A stretch of DNA of 64,000 bases from Humitalea sp038323655 (GTDB taxonomy: Bacteria > Pseudomonadota > Alphaproteobacteria > Acetobacterales > Acetobacteraceae). The stretch's first letter is position 1, and every line of letters starts with the position of its first letter. A program made the position numbers and the translations under genes. The notes under the pieces were generated by a model. That model saw only the letters and a program-made list of their open reading frames with translations. It was not told the DNA's origin and searched no databases. The stretch is taken from positions 1 through 64,000 of the forward strand of contig JBBQHE010000001.1 of NCBI GenBank assembly GCA_038323655.1. Direction: 5' to 3'. Positions 43,456-50,901 of this stretch are shown in pieces.

Positions 43456-44062
43456 CGTAGAACCTCAGCTTTCCGTCTTGCAGCACGGCGGCCCGGCGGC
43501 AGTATTGCTTCACCAGTTCCATGCTGTGGGTGACCATGACCAGGGCCGCGCGTTCCCGCCGGTCCTCGAAGGCCTGGATGCATTTTTCCGTAAAGCGTGA
43601 ATCGCCGGCACCGACGACCTCGTCCACCAGGTAGCACTCGAACTCCATCGCGAATGACAGGCCAAGCAGCAGCCGCCCCATCATGCCGGAGGAATAGTTG
43701 CGGGCCGGTTCGTGGAAATACGGCCCGAGTTCGGCGAATTCCTCGACCTTGGCCAGGGTTTCCTGGATGCCGAGGCCATAGAGCCTGGCAATGAAGCGGG
43801 CGTTGTCCGCCCCCGTCATGGTGGCCTGCACGCCGATCCCGAAGCCGAGCGGCCAGGAGACGGTCATGTCGCGGGTGATGCGCCCGCGCGTCGGCGTGTC
43901 CACGCCGCCCAGAAGGCGCAGCAAGGTGGATTTGCCGGCCCCGTTGCGTCCGAGGATGCCGAGCGCGTCGCCGCGCTCGATCTCCAGGTTGATGCCCTTC
44001 AGCACGTCCCGCATGCCGCTGCGCACCGGGTGCGCCTTCCACACATTTTCGAGCCGGAGCAT
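43415..44062 (-). CDS. kpsT: Capsule polysaccharide ABC exporter ATP-binding protein (KpsT-like)
   Basis: 215 aa, the usual size. Walker A GRNGAGKST near residue 38, signature NYSSGMMGRLLLG near 120, Walker B-like ECYLVDEVVGAGD near 142, switch His in MVTHSME near 177. The protein starts directly with LRLENVWKAHP as in KpsT proteins and lacks the carbohydrate-binding extension of the Wzt type. It powers capsule export with the KpsM-like permease encoded 12 bp upstream. Confidence 0.93.
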   Translation of the reverse strand: MLRLENVWKAHPVRSGMRDVLKGINLEIERGDALGILGRNGAGKSTLLRLLGGVDTPTRGRITRDMTVSWPLGFGIGVQATMTGADNARFIARLYGLGIQETLAKVEEFAELGPYFHEPARNYSSGMMGRLLLGLSFAMEFECYLVDEVVGAGDSRFTEKCIQAFEDRRERAALVMVTHSMELVKQYCRRAAVLQDGKLRFYDDLDEAIAAYYVS

Positions 44063-44074
44063 GCAGCGCCACCA

Positions 44075-44899
44075 TCAGTACATGTGCAGCCGGGGCCGGG
44101 CGACCCGCAGCATCATCAGCCCGAGGAAATTGACGCCGAGTATCCATTGCAGAACATAGGCGATGTCGTAGTGCGACTTGATCAATAGGCCGAACTGCCC
44201 GTCGCGCAGCAATTCGTTGATGTTCACGAGGGGGCTCAGCAGCGCGATCGCCTGCCAGTCGGGCGGCAGCGTGTCGACCATGAAGAAGGCACCCGACAGC
44301 GGCATCATGATGTAGGTCAAGGGGTGCACGATGCGGTCCACGATGTCGAACAGGGCGGTGGCGCCGGCGATGAACATTGACAGCCCGTGCGCCAGGAAGA
44401 ACATCAGGACGATCGCCAGCACCACCTTCAGCGGGCTTTGCGTCACGCTGCCGGTGATCCAGCCGCCCACCGCCAGCATGGCCACCAGCACACCGGCGAC
44501 CGCGAAGAACTCCAGCAGATTGCGCGAGACGATGATGTCCTGCAGCGTGATGTCGCGATGATACAGCAACGACAGGTTGGCGTGGACCGCCGTCGTGGCG
44601 CGGCTGACGATCGCGCGGAACAGAAAGAAGGGGATGTAGCCGATCACGAAGAAGAACAGCATCGACACGCCCGGCGCGCCCGCCATGTCGTGATCGCCGC
44701 CGCTGACCAGATGGATGCCGCCGACCATGCTGCCCAGCATCAGCGGTTCCATGAACAGCCAGATGAAGCCGAAGTTGCTGCGGCCGAAGCGGGTCTGCAG
44801 TTCGCGCATGATCAGCGCGCCGATCACACGCTCGCGCACCACCAGCATCGCCGCCAGGCCGCGACGTCGTTCGAAGCGCGTGGCGACGATGTCGCTCAT
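44075..44899 (-). CDS. kpsM: Capsule polysaccharide ABC exporter permease (KpsM-like)
   Basis: 274 aa from the ATG at 44899, which overlaps the stop of the lipoprotein gene (ATGA). About six hydrophobic segments. The ABC-2 permease family shows in VIGALIMRELQTRFGRSNFGFIWLFMEPL at the N-terminal end and in the late helix-loop YIMMPLSGAFFMVDTLPP. With KpsT it forms the inner-membrane exporter. Ends VARPRLHMY. Confidence 0.93.
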   Translation of the reverse strand: MSDIVATRFERRRGLAAMLVVRERVIGALIMRELQTRFGRSNFGFIWLFMEPLMLGSMVGGIHLVSGGDHDMAGAPGVSMLFFFVIGYIPFFLFRAIVSRATTAVHANLSLLYHRDITLQDIIVSRNLLEFFAVAGVLVAMLAVGGWITGSVTQSPLKVVLAIVLMFFLAHGLSMFIAGATALFDIVDRIVHPLTYIMMPLSGAFFMVDTLPPDWQAIALLSPLVNINELLRDGQFGLLIKSHYDIAYVLQWILGVNFLGLMMLRVARPRLHMY

Positions 44900-45414
44900 G
44901 AACGCGGCGCGGCCGGGGTGGCGCGCCGGGCGGCCGGCCGTGTCGCCGGGGGCGCGGCCGCGCGGCGGACTGGCGCCGGGTCGCCGACCAAGGGCACCTG
45001 GGGCGGCGGGGCCGCGGTCGATGCCAGCAGCGGCTGGGAGCCAAGCAGCAGCGGCCGGGTCGCCACCCAGCGCGCGCCATCCTGGCAATAGATCCGTGAC
45101 AACACCTGCCGCCCGTCGGCCAATTGCACTTCGCGGCATTGCCGCCCGCTGGCGGCGTTCCAGGCGCGGGCAAGCCGCACCATGCCGGTCTGGCCGGTGG
45201 ACAGCACGACCCGGTCCTGGTCGCCTGGCACTGCCCGGGCGGCAAAGGCGGCGACGGCATCCATCGGCGCCGCCGGCACGGCCGAAGCCTCGACGCTCGA
45301 CTGCCCGGACAGGCCAGCGCAGCCGGCCAGCAACAACAGTCCCGCCGCCAGCGCCGATCGACCGACGGCGGGCGCGCGCAGAGTGGTGGTCCAGGTCTTC
45401 GCGGGGCCGTTCAT
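44896..45414 (-). CDS. Putative lipoprotein of the capsule operon
   Basis: 172 aa from the ATG at 45414. The stretch SALAAGLLLLAGCAGLS (about residues 18-34) ends in a lipobox LAGC, so it is likely lipidated, though the signal starts later than usual. The middle (ASGRQCREVQLADGRQVLSRIYCQDGARWVATRPLL, residues about 85-120) resembles small surface-antigen domains seen beside capsule exporters in alphaproteobacteria (DVU3141-like); I am not sure of the family. The tail is Pro/Ala/Arg-rich. It is the first gene of the kpsM-kpsT-kpsE-wza transcript. It may help assemble or anchor the export machine. Confidence 0.7.
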   Translation of the reverse strand: MNGPAKTWTTTLRAPAVGRSALAAGLLLLAGCAGLSGQSSVEASAVPAAPMDAVAAFAARAVPGDQDRVVLSTGQTGMVRLARAWNAASGRQCREVQLADGRQVLSRIYCQDGARWVATRPLLLGSQPLLASTAAPPPQVPLVGDPAPVRRAAAPPATRPAARRATPAAPRS

Positions 45415-45503
45415 GGGCGCCTCATACCGCAAATTCTCCCGCACCGCAAAAAACACGCGTCGGGAAACGCGCTTGTGAGCCGAATGCGCAGGCGCCATCG
45501 GTC

Positions 45504-45519
45504 GCGGCAGCACTGCCGC
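45504..45519. promoter_or_regulatory. Perfect palindrome in the divergent capsule promoter region
   Basis: GCGGCAG-CA-CTGCCGC has 7-bp arms and a 2-bp centre, and lies in the 134-bp gap between the kpsM-side operon and the kpsC-like gene, 29 bp upstream of the latter. It may be an operator for joint capsule control. Short GC palindromes arise by chance in such DNA, so this is tentative. Confidence 0.4.
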
Positions 45520-45548
45520 CGCCTGGGCAACCATGCTAGCCGCTGCCG

Positions 45549-47330
45549 ATGACGTCTACCCGCCGAGACACCCGGCCGGCGAGCCCCGGGCCAACGCCTT
45601 CGCCGTCGCGCACAGGCCTACCGCCGCTGTGGCCGGCGCACCGGTTCGGCAAGGCGACGGGTACGGTCGGTGCCTGGGCCCCGGCGGCGGGCGTCGTCCC
45701 GGCCGAGACAGCTCTGCACCTGGGCCGGATTGTCCGCCGCCAACGCCTGGGCGGGCCTGCGGGGCTGGCCGATCCTGGACCGGCGGCGCTCAGCACGGCC
45801 CCGCCGACAGACCGGGCCGTGCTGGTGCTGGACCCATGCCCCCGCCAGCCAACGCCGGCCGATCGCAATGCGATGGCCCGGGTCATGGCCGCGGCCCTGG
45901 CCGAGGCCGCAGATCGACCGGTGCTGGTGCTGCCACACCCGTCGGCGGCGCCCCGCGCGCGGCCGCTGCTGGCCGCCTGGCCTGGCGCGCACATCCTGCC
46001 GCACCGGCTGGCAGCCTGGACGCTGCTCGATTCCGCGGCAGTGGTGCACCTGGCCGGCCCAGCCCGCGACCCACCCGACCCCATGGCGGCGCTGGCCGGG
46101 GCCGCAGGGCTGCCGCTGCGTATCGACGGCCTGCCCCAGGACAGCGCCGCCATCTGGGCTGCGGCCCTGGCCGCCACCGCCTGGACCTGCCCGTTCCACG
46201 GCACGCCGATCACCGCCGAAGCGGGGCTGGCCCTGCTCGGCCAATGGCGGGCGATCGAGGCGCAGAATCGCCGTATCGCCGCGGTCACCGGCATCGCGGT
46301 GTGGAAGCGGGCGGCAATCGCGCCGCTGCTGGCGTCCTCGCGCGGGTTGCCCGCCTTCCGGGCCGCCCCCGGGGCCGCCTTGAAGCGCGCGAAGCGCGAC
46401 CGCGGCACGCTCGCCGCCTGGGCCAGCGCCATGCCGGCCGCCCTGCCCGCAGCGGCGGCCGAGGCCGAGGTGCCGCTGCTGCGAATCGAGGACGGCTTTG
46501 TCCGCGGCCGGGGCCTCGGCGCCCGGTTCCAACCCGGCGCGTCCTGGTGCCTGGACGGGCGGGGGGTGCATTACGACGCGGCCCGGCCCTCCGATCTTGA
46601 GGCCCTGCTGGCTGTGGCAGAGTTCCCCCCGCCCCTGCACGCCCGGGCGGCCCGTTTGCGGGCGACCATCACCGACCGCCGCATCAGCAAGTACAACCCG
46701 CCCGGCGCCCCGCTACCCCCCCTGCCCGATGGCCGGCGCATCCTGCTGGTGACAGGCCAGGTCGAGGACGATGCCTCGATGCGGGCCGTCACCGGGAAGG
46801 TGCGGCGCAACCTCGACCTGCTGCGGGCGGTGCGGGCGGCCGAACCCGGCGCCTTTGTGCTGTACAAGCCACATCCGGACCTGGTCGCCGGCTTTCGCCA
46901 CGGGCGGATCGCCGCGGCCGACCTGCGCGGTCTCGCGGACGCCGTGGTCACAGCGACCCCGCTGCCCGACCTGCTGCCGAAGATCGACGCGCTGCATACG
47001 ATCTGCTCGCTGTCGGGCTTCGAGGCGCTGCTGCGTGGCGTGCCCGTCACCTGCTGGGGCCAGCCCGCCTATGCCGGCTGGGGCCTGACCGAGGACCGCG
47101 ACCCGATCCCCCGCCGCACCCGCCGCCTGACACTGGACGAACTCGTGGCCGGGATGCTGATCCTCTATCCGCGCTACGTGGACCCCGCGACGGGGCTACC
47201 CTGCGGGCCCGAGATCCTGCTCGACCGGCTGGATGACGCGGCCCTGTGGCGGGCGCCGCGCTGGACGTTGCATCGCGGCCTGCAAGGGTTCTTGACCCGG
47301 CTGGTGGCCGGATGGCGGGGGCTGACGTGA
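45549..47330 (+). CDS. KpsC-like capsule beta-Kdo transferase
   Basis: 593 aa. KpsC proteins build the poly-Kdo linker on phosphatidylglycerol that anchors and licenses group 2-type capsules for export. The C-terminal two-thirds match well: LLRIEDGFVRGRGLGARF near residue 312, DGRGVHYDAARPSDLE, LVTGQVEDDASM near 400, VLYKPHPDLVAG, and IPRRTRRLTLDELVAGMLILYPRYVDPATG near 520. KpsC usually has two transferase domains and is longer; here the first 290 residues are only weakly similar, so the first domain may be degenerate. No ribosome binding site is evident before the ATG. No KpsS is in the window. Confidence 0.87.
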   Translation: MTSTRRDTRPASPGPTPSPSRTGLPPLWPAHRFGKATGTVGAWAPAAGVVPAETALHLGRIVRRQRLGGPAGLADPGPAALSTAPPTDRAVLVLDPCPRQPTPADRNAMARVMAAALAEAADRPVLVLPHPSAAPRARPLLAAWPGAHILPHRLAAWTLLDSAAVVHLAGPARDPPDPMAALAGAAGLPLRIDGLPQDSAAIWAAALAATAWTCPFHGTPITAEAGLALLGQWRAIEAQNRRIAAVTGIAVWKRAAIAPLLASSRGLPAFRAAPGAALKRAKRDRGTLAAWASAMPAALPAAAAEAEVPLLRIEDGFVRGRGLGARFQPGASWCLDGRGVHYDAARPSDLEALLAVAEFPPPLHARAARLRATITDRRISKYNPPGAPLPPLPDGRRILLVTGQVEDDASMRAVTGKVRRNLDLLRAVRAAEPGAFVLYKPHPDLVAGFRHGRIAAADLRGLADAVVTATPLPDLLPKIDALHTICSLSGFEALLRGVPVTCWGQPAYAGWGLTEDRDPIPRRTRRLTLDELVAGMLILYPRYVDPATGLPCGPEILLDRLDDAALWRAPRWTLHRGLQGFLTRLVAGWRGLT

Positions 47331-48091
47331 TCGGCCATGTCGTGATCACCGGCGCCTCGCGCGGGCTCGGGGCCGCGCTGGCGCAGCGCTTCGCCGGCCC
47401 CGGGGTGCGGCTGGGGCTGATCGCGCGTTCGGCCGAGGGCCTCGCCGCCACGGCCGCGGCCTGTGCCACCCGGGGGGCCGTGGTCTCGGTCGCGGTGTTG
47501 GATGTGCGGGATGCGGCAGGGATGGGCGCGGTGCTGGCGGCCTGGCAGGCGCTGGCCCCGATCGATTGCGCCATTGCCAATGCGGGGGTCTCCGGCGGCA
47601 CGCGCCCCGACGGTGCGCCGGAGGGGCTGGACAGCGCCACCCGCCAGGTCGGCGTGAACCTTCAGGGGGCGCTGAACCTGGTTGAACCGCTTTGGCCCGG
47701 CATGGCGGCGGGCGGGCGCATCGCGCTGGTCGCCTCGATCGCGGGCTTCCGCGGCCTGCCCGATATCCCGGCCTATTGCGCCAGCAAGGCGGGCTTGCGG
47801 GCCTATGGGGAGGCCTTGCGGGCCCGGCTCGGCCCCCGCGGGGTGCGGGTGACGGTGCTCTGCCCCGGCTTTTTTGAAAGCGACATGAGCCGCCGCTTCC
47901 TGGGCGGCCAGCCGGGGGCCATGGGCTTGGACCCCGCCGCCGACCGCTGCCATGCGGCGATTGTGCGGGGGCGGGCGCGGCTGGCCTTCCCCTGGCACCT
48001 GGCCGCCGGGCTGCGGCTGCTGGACCTGCTGCCCGCGTCGCTGTCGGACTTTTGCGCGCGCCGGGTGCGGTTCCGGATCGCGCCGGAGTAG
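47327..48091 (+). CDS. SDR-family NAD(P)-dependent oxidoreductase
   Basis: 254 aa from the GTG at 47327, which overlaps the kpsC-like stop (GTGA). Cofactor motif TGASRGLG at residues 8-15, NAG near 87, catalytic Ser in VASIAGFRG, and YCASKAGLRAYGEALRARL with Tyr and Lys near 150. Such SDR genes are often found next to kpsC in capsule loci. The reaction is unknown; modification of a sugar or lipid precursor is plausible. It converges on a TVP38-family gene with a 66-bp gap. Confidence 0.88.
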   Translation: MIGHVVITGASRGLGAALAQRFAGPGVRLGLIARSAEGLAATAAACATRGAVVSVAVLDVRDAAGMGAVLAAWQALAPIDCAIANAGVSGGTRPDGAPEGLDSATRQVGVNLQGALNLVEPLWPGMAAGGRIALVASIAGFRGLPDIPAYCASKAGLRAYGEALRARLGPRGVRVTVLCPGFFESDMSRRFLGGQPGAMGLDPAADRCHAAIVRGRARLAFPWHLAAGLRLLDLLPASLSDFCARRVRFRIAPE

Positions 48092-48157
48092 GGTCTGCTC
48101 TCGATCGGTTCGGCTGACGACAGGCGCGGCCTTCGGCTGGCCCAGCCCGATGTCGCC

Positions 48158-48829
48158 TCAGCCTTCCATCGCCCGCCCGGCGCGATGCCGGCGCAGCAGC
48201 CACAGCCCGATGCCCGCTGCCACGATGAACAGCCCTGCGGCCAGCCCCACTTGCCAGGCGCCGTCGACCCGCACGCCCTTGCCCAGCAAGGCGAACACCA
48301 CCGTCTGCGGCAGGTAGCCGAGCGCCGAGGCCGCAAGGAACGGCCCGGCCGCGATGCCCGCCATGCCGGCCAGCAGGTTCAGCGCCAGGTTGTTGCCGAC
48401 CGGCAGCAGCCGCAGCGCCAGCGTGGTGCCGAAGGGGTTCTGCACCAGCGTGTCGAGCAGCGGGCGGATTCGCGGCCCGAAGCGACCGGCCAGGCGCCTT
48501 TCGGCCCAACCGCGCGCCACGAGTCGCGCCCAGCCGAAGGCCGCCGCAGCCCCCACCACCTGGCCCGCCAGGCCCAGGAGACTGCCGAGCAAGGCGCCGA
48601 AGGCATAGCCGCCGACGAAGGCGACCGCCTGGCGCGGCACGCCGACCGCGGTCGCCAGCGCTGCCACGGCGACGAACACGACTTCGGCGCCAAGCCCGCC
48701 GCCGGTCAGGTACTGGTCGGCCCAGGCCGTGCCGGGGGCGACGCCGAGCGTCCGCAGCAGCCAGCCCCCGGCTGCCAGGCCGGCCGCAAGCAGCAGCAGC
48801 TTGGCGATCGACCGGCCGCGGTCGGTCAT
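48158..48829 (-). CDS. TVP38/TMEM64 family membrane protein (second copy)
   Basis: 223 aa with about five hydrophobic segments. VTT landmarks: VGVPRQAVAFVGGYAFGALLG near residue 63 and LRLLPVGNNLALNLLAGMAG near 145. It differs considerably from the family member at 12403. Its start overlaps the stop of the GT2 gene (ATGA), so the two are coupled, a pairing that suggests work on lipid-linked sugars or membrane lipids. Confidence 0.88.
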   Translation of the reverse strand: MTDRGRSIAKLLLLAAGLAAGGWLLRTLGVAPGTAWADQYLTGGGLGAEVVFVAVAALATAVGVPRQAVAFVGGYAFGALLGSLLGLAGQVVGAAAAFGWARLVARGWAERRLAGRFGPRIRPLLDTLVQNPFGTTLALRLLPVGNNLALNLLAGMAGIAAGPFLAASALGYLPQTVVFALLGKGVRVDGAWQVGLAAGLFIVAAGIGLWLLRRHRAGRAMEG

Positions 48830-49692
48830 GGCGCCGGGGGCACTGCACGCGTCTCCGGCGGGCTGGCCACCGCCGCGTTGGCAACCACGGACATTGCGAC
48901 CAGGGGGCTCGCGACCATGGGGCTCACAACCAAGGGGCTCGCAACCAAGGGGCTCGCAACCGGGCGGCGCCAGCGGCGCTGCAGCCAGATCACCCCGACC
49001 AGATCCATGAAGGCCACTAGCAGCCGATCGAGCGTGCCGTAGTTGCTGACCCCGCGCAGCCGCGGGCGGTGGTTCACCGGTTCGCTGACCACCCGGGCCC
49101 CGGCGCGCAGCGCCAGCGCGGGCAGGTAGCGGTGCATGTGGTCGAAGGCCGGCATCTCCAGGAACAGGGTGCGCGAAAACACCTTCAGCCCGCAGCCGCT
49201 ATCAGGCGTGGCGTCCCCCAGCAGCCACGCCCGGAAGCCGTTGGCCAGCCGGCTGGTGACGCGCTTCATGCGGGTATCGCGCCGGTTCACCCGGCGCCCG
49301 GCGACCATAACCGCCCCGCCCTCGGTCATGGCGCGGGCCAGCAGGCGGGGGATGTCGGCCGGGTCGTTCTGCCCGTCGCCGTCCAGGGTCGCGATCCATG
49401 TGCCCCGCGCCGCCCGAACGCCGGTCACGATCGCCGCCGACTGGCCGCAGCTGGCGGCGTGGCGGAAGGCGCGCACGCGCGGGTCGGCCGCGGCCGACCC
49501 GGCCAGGACCTGGTCAGTGCCATCGGTGCCGCCGTCATCGACGCAGATCACCTCGTGCGGGGTCTGCGCCAGGGCGGCGGCAATCTCGGCCAGCAGCGGG
49601 CCGGCGTTGGTCGCCTCGTTCTTCATCGGGATCACGACCGACACGAGCGGCTGGGTCGGCTGGTCGGTCACGGGGCGGCGGCTTTTCGTCAA
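48826..49692 (-). CDS. Glycosyltransferase family 2 (polyprenyl-phosphate glycosyltransferase-like)
   Basis: 288 aa. GT-A motifs: SVVIPMKNEATNAGPLLAEI near residue 18, VDDGGTDGTDQVL near 50, DGDGQNDPADIP near 103 and SGCGLKVFSR near 165. This pattern belongs to dolichol/undecaprenyl-phosphate sugar transferases. The C-terminus (after residue 245) is a repeated VASPL-type pentapeptide encoded by a 15-bp tandem repeat. No clear C-terminal membrane pair is seen. It is coupled to the TVP38 gene. Confidence 0.88.
   Translation of the reverse strand: MTKSRRPVTDQPTQPLVSVVIPMKNEATNAGPLLAEIAAALAQTPHEVICVDDGGTDGTDQVLAGSAAADPRVRAFRHAASCGQSAAIVTGVRAARGTWIATLDGDGQNDPADIPRLLARAMTEGGAVMVAGRRVNRRDTRMKRVTSRLANGFRAWLLGDATPDSGCGLKVFSRTLFLEMPAFDHMHRYLPALALRAGARVVSEPVNHRPRLRGVSNYGTLDRLLVAFMDLVGVIWLQRRWRRPVASPLVASPLVVSPMVASPLVAMSVVANAAVASPPETRAVPPAP
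48896..48961 (-). repeat. 15-bp tandem repeat inside the GT2 gene (VASPL pentapeptides)
   Basis: Four 15-bp units on the plus strand, ending 48910, 48925, 48940 and 48955 (for example GCAACCAAGGGGCTC), plus a partial fifth. On the coding strand they give PLVASPLV-type repeats near the protein's C-terminus. The unit is a multiple of three, so copy number changes protein length without frameshift. Confidence 0.85.
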
Positions 49693-49727
49693 GGGGTACG
49701 TGCGGGGCGGTAGCAGGCGGGGGCCAA

Positions 49728-49743
49728 GGGCGGCAAGCCGCCC
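49728..49743. repeat. GC hairpin between the GT2 gene and ctaA
   Basis: GGGCGGC and GCCGCCC are perfect 7-bp arms around AA, at 49728-49743. It lies in the 129-bp divergent gap and could cruciform or bind a regulator. A tight 2-base centre argues against a simple RNA hairpin. Confidence 0.35.
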
Positions 49744-49781
49744 GCCCGCGGGCCCTGCGTACGGCGCACGTCAGCCGATCC

Positions 49782-49811
49782 TTGGGCGGGCGGCGAAACC
49801 GTCCCTATATT
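49782..49811 (+). promoter_or_regulatory. Possible ctaA promoter giving a near-leaderless mRNA
   Basis: TATATT at 49806-49811 (5 of 6 to the -10 consensus) lies 10 bp before the ATG at 49822. TTGGGC at 49782-49787 is a poor -35 with an 18-bp gap. A start point about 7 bp after the -10 would leave only about four bases of leader. No ribosome binding site is visible. Confidence 0.4.
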
Positions 49812-49821
49812 GTCGTCTGCC

Positions 49822-50901
49822 ATGCCATTCGATGCGACCCTCGGCGCTGCCGACCTGCCCCCCACACGCCCCGCGCCGCGAGACAGCCGGGCCGTGGCCT
49901 ATTGGCTGCTGACCGTCTGCGGCCTGATATGGGTCATGGTCGCCCTCGGCGGCGCCACGCGACTGACCGGTTCGGGCCTGTCGATCATGGAATGGGCGCC
50001 GCTGTCGGGCACCCTGCCGCCACTGTCGGACGCGGAATGGATGCGGCTCTACGAGCTGTATCGCACCGTGCCCCAGTATGCCCTGGTCAACGCCGGCTTC
50101 GGGATCGAGGGTTTCAAGCAGATCTTCTGGCTGGAATGGGCGCATCGCTTTTGGGGGCGGCTGATCGGCCTCGCCTTCGCCGTCCCGCTGGCGGTGTTCT
50201 GGCTGCGCGGGCGCCTGCCGGCGGGGCTGTTGCTGCGGCTGCTCGGGCTGCTGGCGCTTGGCGGGCTGCAGGGCGCGATCGGCTGGTTCATGGTCGCCAG
50301 CGGCTTTGACGCCGATCGCACCACCGTCTCGCCCTATCGGCTCGTGCTGCACCTCGGCCTGGCGCTGGTGCTGTTCTCCTGCGTGCTCTGGACCGCGCTT
50401 GGCCTGCTGCGGCCGCAGGCCGAGCCGCCGGCGGGTGCGGCCCGCCTGCGCCGCCTCGTGCATTCCGCGGCAGGGCTTGCGGTGCTGACCATGCTGGCCG
50501 GCGGCTTCGTCGCCGGGCTGCGGGCTGGCTTTGATTTCAACACCTGGCCGCTGATGGACGGCAGGCTTGTGCCGCCGGGCTATCTGGCCGCAGGCTGGTA
50601 CAGCGTAATGACGGACATTGCCACCGTGCAGTTCCATCACCGGGTCCTGGCGACACTCGCCGGTCTGCTCGCCCTCGGCGCGGGCATCGCGGCCCTGCGG
50701 CTGCTGCCGCCGGGCTTTGCCCGCCTCGCTGTCCTGGCCCTGGGCGGCACGGTGCTGCTGCAATACGTGTTGGGCGTGGCGACCTTGCTGCATGTCGTGC
50801 CGGTCGGCCTCGGCACGCTGCACCAGGCGACGGCCGTGGCGGTGCTGGCGGCCGCGCTCTGCGCCATCCATGGCCTACGGCGCGGACCCCTGGGGCGGTG
50901 A
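49822..50901 (+). CDS. ctaA: Haem A synthase (COX15/CtaA family)
   Basis: 359 aa from the ATG at 49822; an in-frame TTG at 49810 exists. Eight hydrophobic segments. CtaA oxidises haem O to haem A for aa3-type cytochrome oxidase. Haem-ligand-type histidines occur in paired helices: WLEWAHRFWGRLIG near residue 107, LVLHLGLAL near 175, VQFHHRVLATLAG near 272 and GTLHQATAVAVL near 333. TRLTGSGLSIMEW near the N-terminus is typical. The following histidine kinase gene starts with a GTG in its stop (GTGA). Confidence 0.95.
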   Translation: MPFDATLGAADLPPTRPAPRDSRAVAYWLLTVCGLIWVMVALGGATRLTGSGLSIMEWAPLSGTLPPLSDAEWMRLYELYRTVPQYALVNAGFGIEGFKQIFWLEWAHRFWGRLIGLAFAVPLAVFWLRGRLPAGLLLRLLGLLALGGLQGAIGWFMVASGFDADRTTVSPYRLVLHLGLALVLFSCVLWTALGLLRPQAEPPAGAARLRRLVHSAAGLAVLTMLAGGFVAGLRAGFDFNTWPLMDGRLVPPGYLAAGWYSVMTDIATVQFHHRVLATLAGLLALGAGIAALRLLPPGFARLAVLALGGTVLLQYVLGVATLLHVVPVGLGTLHQATAVAVLAAALCAIHGLRRGPLGR

